Source: DATGIQ01 sp035295665 (GTDB lineage: Bacteria > Planctomycetota > Planctomycetia > Gemmatales > Gemmataceae). Taken from it: a stretch of 13,245 nucleotides of DNA. Below the pieces are notes generated by a model that saw only the letters and a list, made by a program, of their open reading frames with translations, did not search any database and had not been told where the DNA came from. A program made the position numbers and the translations under genes. Location of the stretch: assembly GCA_035295665.1 (NCBI GenBank), contig DATGIQ010000230.1, forward strand, positions 1 to 13,245. Reading direction: 5' to 3'. This document shows positions 12,180 to 13,245 of the stretch, one piece after another. Numbering within the stretch: position 1 is the stretch's first letter; every line of letters begins with the position of its first letter.

Positions 12180-12843
12180 GACTCTGCTCCTTTTCGGGCA
12201 CCAACTCGTAACCGGTGACCATCGCCCGGAAATTGTTCCACCCAGCCCGAATGACCTGGGCGAGATGAACCGCCACGAACAGCACGTAGCCGACTGTCAG
12301 CGCGAAATGCTCGCCCCGAGCCCAGGCGTAGCCGCCTAACAGGTCGGTCAACCAGGCCAGCTGCGTCGGCTTGTAAATTGCCAACCCGGTCACCAGCGAG
12401 CCGGCACCCATGAGAATGATTCCGGTGTAGGCCAGACGCTGGGCAGCGTTGAACTTGGCAGGGGGCAGTGGAGTCCGACGCAGTCCAAGATCATGCAGCA
12501 CGACCTGCCATGCCTCCCGTAGTGTGTGCCGATTGGGCAGGAGATCGCGCCAAGCACCGGAAACAAACGTGAACAGGACGTAGAGGAAGCCGTTGAGGGC
12601 AAAGAGCCACATGAACGTGAAGTGATACGCCATGCCCTTGGCCAAGCCGTAGCGGAGGTCCAAAGTCTGGTAAAACCAATCGGGAAAGAAGTGGAAGAGC
12701 GTGATGCCGCCAAGGCGCAGGGCATAGACGTCGTTGGCCCAGTAGATCAGCAAGCCGCTCCAGATCATGATGGCCAGAATCGGCGCGTTGATCCAGTGCA
12801 TCCAGCGAATGGCACGCGGGTGTTTCGAGCGAAGGCGGTTCAT
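12172..12843 (-). CDS. b561-type di-haem membrane cytochrome, partner of the molybdoenzyme
   Basis: A 223-residue membrane protein of the bacterial cytochrome b561 / hydrogenase-formate dehydrogenase cytochrome b type. Likely helices lie at about 14-36, 70-95, 136-157 and 178-200. Candidate haem b ligands are H16 (RWMHWINA), H74 (MAYHFTF), H179 (GEHFAL) and H193 (FVAVHLAQV), with the last two 14 residues apart in one helix. It would exchange electrons between the quinone pool and the Tat-exported molybdoenzyme encoded by the overlapping next gene. The start has a strong GGGGAGG (12851-12857, complement) seven bases upstream. It lies 36 bases downstream of the MlaE-type permease gene, so co-transcription with that gene is possible though functionally unexplained. 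It is not MsrQ-like in sequence, as far as I can judge. Confidence 0.88.
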   Translation of the reverse strand: MNRLRSKHPRAIRWMHWINAPILAIMIWSGLLIYWANDVYALRLGGITLFHFFPDWFYQTLDLRYGLAKGMAYHFTFMWLFALNGFLYVLFTFVSGAWRDLLPNRHTLREAWQVVLHDLGLRRTPLPPAKFNAAQRLAYTGIILMGAGSLVTGLAIYKPTQLAWLTDLLGGYAWARGEHFALTVGYVLFVAVHLAQVIRAGWNNFRAMVTGYELVPEKEQSHA

Positions 12844-12850
12844 AGTCTTA

Positions 12851-12857
12851 CCTCCCC
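12851..12857 (-). promoter_or_regulatory. Strong ribosome binding site of the b561-type cytochrome gene
   Basis: On the minus strand GGGGAGG, followed by TAAGACT, precedes the ATG at 12843 by seven bases. This is one of the strongest sites in the window, and it fixes the start. Confidence 0.8.
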
Positions 12858-12879
12858 AGCCTCGCCGGTGGTCTGCAGC

Positions 12880-13245
12880 TCATGCGAACAGCTGAATGAG
12901 CCGGACCAACAGTACATTGGACGCCAGGACCAGGAAAATGGATACCACCACGCTTCGCGTGGCGGCCTGGCCAACGCCTTCCGTACCGCCGGTGGCACGC
13001 ATGCCGCAATAGCAGCCGGTCGTGCCAATCAGATAGCCAAAAACGGTTGTCTTCAGCGTGGCGGGGAGAACATCCTCCAGGCGCAAGCCGCGCAAACTCT
13101 CCGTACGGTACTGGACCCAGGACAGATCGCCGCCCAGCAATTCGGCAATGTAGCCGCCAGCCAGGGCACAATAAATGATGAAGGCGGTCAAGAGCGGCAG
13201 GGCAAGGATGCACGCCAAAACACGGGGAGCCACCAGCACGCGCAG
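12880..13245 (-). CDS. MlaE-type ABC transporter permease, C-terminal part (cut by window end)
   Basis: The visible 121 residues are the C-terminal part of an MlaE/YrbE permease, the membrane subunit of an ABC importer or exporter that moves phospholipids or related hydrophobic molecules across the envelope. Recognisable are LVAPRVLACILALPLLTAF, the DVLPATLKTTVFGYLIGTTGC segment and the family signature GTEGVGQAATRSVV before the last helix. The frame is open to base 13245, and the family is usually about 250 residues, so roughly half the gene lies outside. The ATPase (MlaF) and MCE-domain (MlaD) genes often adjoin it and may lie further out; nothing of them is in view. Confidence 0.9.
   Translation of the reverse strand: MRVLVAPRVLACILALPLLTAFIIYCALAGGYIAELLGGDLSWVQYRTESLRGLRLEDVLPATLKTTVFGYLIGTTGCYCGMRATGGTEGVGQAATRSVVVSIFLVLASNVLLVRLIQLFA

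Noticed and set aside
11370..12843. Naming the molybdoenzyme pair msrPQ
   Set aside because: The fold and cofactor cysteine agree, but the membrane partner looks like the b561/hydrogenase cytochrome type, so the name would overstate what is seen.

Overview
The window (about 60% GC by eye) is a chromosomal segment dominated by aerobic respiration genes. My best guess for the host is a planctomycete, perhaps Gemmata-like, or a related soil or freshwater bacterium. The hints are: a bc-type complex and an A1-type oxidase encoded together; menaquinone-style cytochrome b features; an FG-GAP/VCBS fragment ending in VLLNAADW; and short intergenic elements (a GCTAAC-loop hairpin and TTCATCC heptamers) of a kind I associate with that phylum. 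This is recollection, not a database result.

Bases 1-8875 (+) look like one long transcription unit: cytochrome c oxidase subunit I (5' end outside the window), subunit III, a multi-pass membrane protein of unknown function, a di-haem lipoprotein cytochrome c, a Rieske protein, a b6-like cytochrome b with a C-terminal cytochrome c domain, a CtaG-polyferredoxin fusion, and a FixH/YtkA-like membrane-anchored protein. Gaps are short or overlapping. The products would take electrons from quinol through Rieske/cyt b/cyt c to the aa3-type oxidase, with the last two genes probably assembling its copper site.

Bases 8803-10098 (-) encode a type II NADH dehydrogenase, which would supply the quinol. 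Its tail overlaps the end of the operon by 73 bp. Bases 10099-11369 hold a hairpin, a short FG-GAP fragment (-), and a Gln-rich, His-clustered probable exported protein (+).

Bases 11370-13245 (-) encode the C-terminal part of an MlaE-type ABC permease (cut by the window end), a b561-type di-haem membrane cytochrome, and a Tat-exported sulfite-oxidase-fold molybdoenzyme. The last two overlap by 8 bp and form a likely membrane-anchored redox pair.

The most interesting points are three. First, CtaG is fused to a CcoG/NapH-type polyferredoxin and followed by a FixH-like gene, an aa3 counterpart of the ccoGH arrangement. Second, a perfect 13-bp inverted repeat lies early in the cytochrome c gene, and its 3' arm can also pair with that gene's ribosome binding site, forming a possible RNA switch. 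Third, the cytochrome b Qo motif reads PDWP instead of PEWY. No gene-free stretch exceeds 300 bases, and I saw no tRNA, rRNA, CRISPR or insertion sequence.
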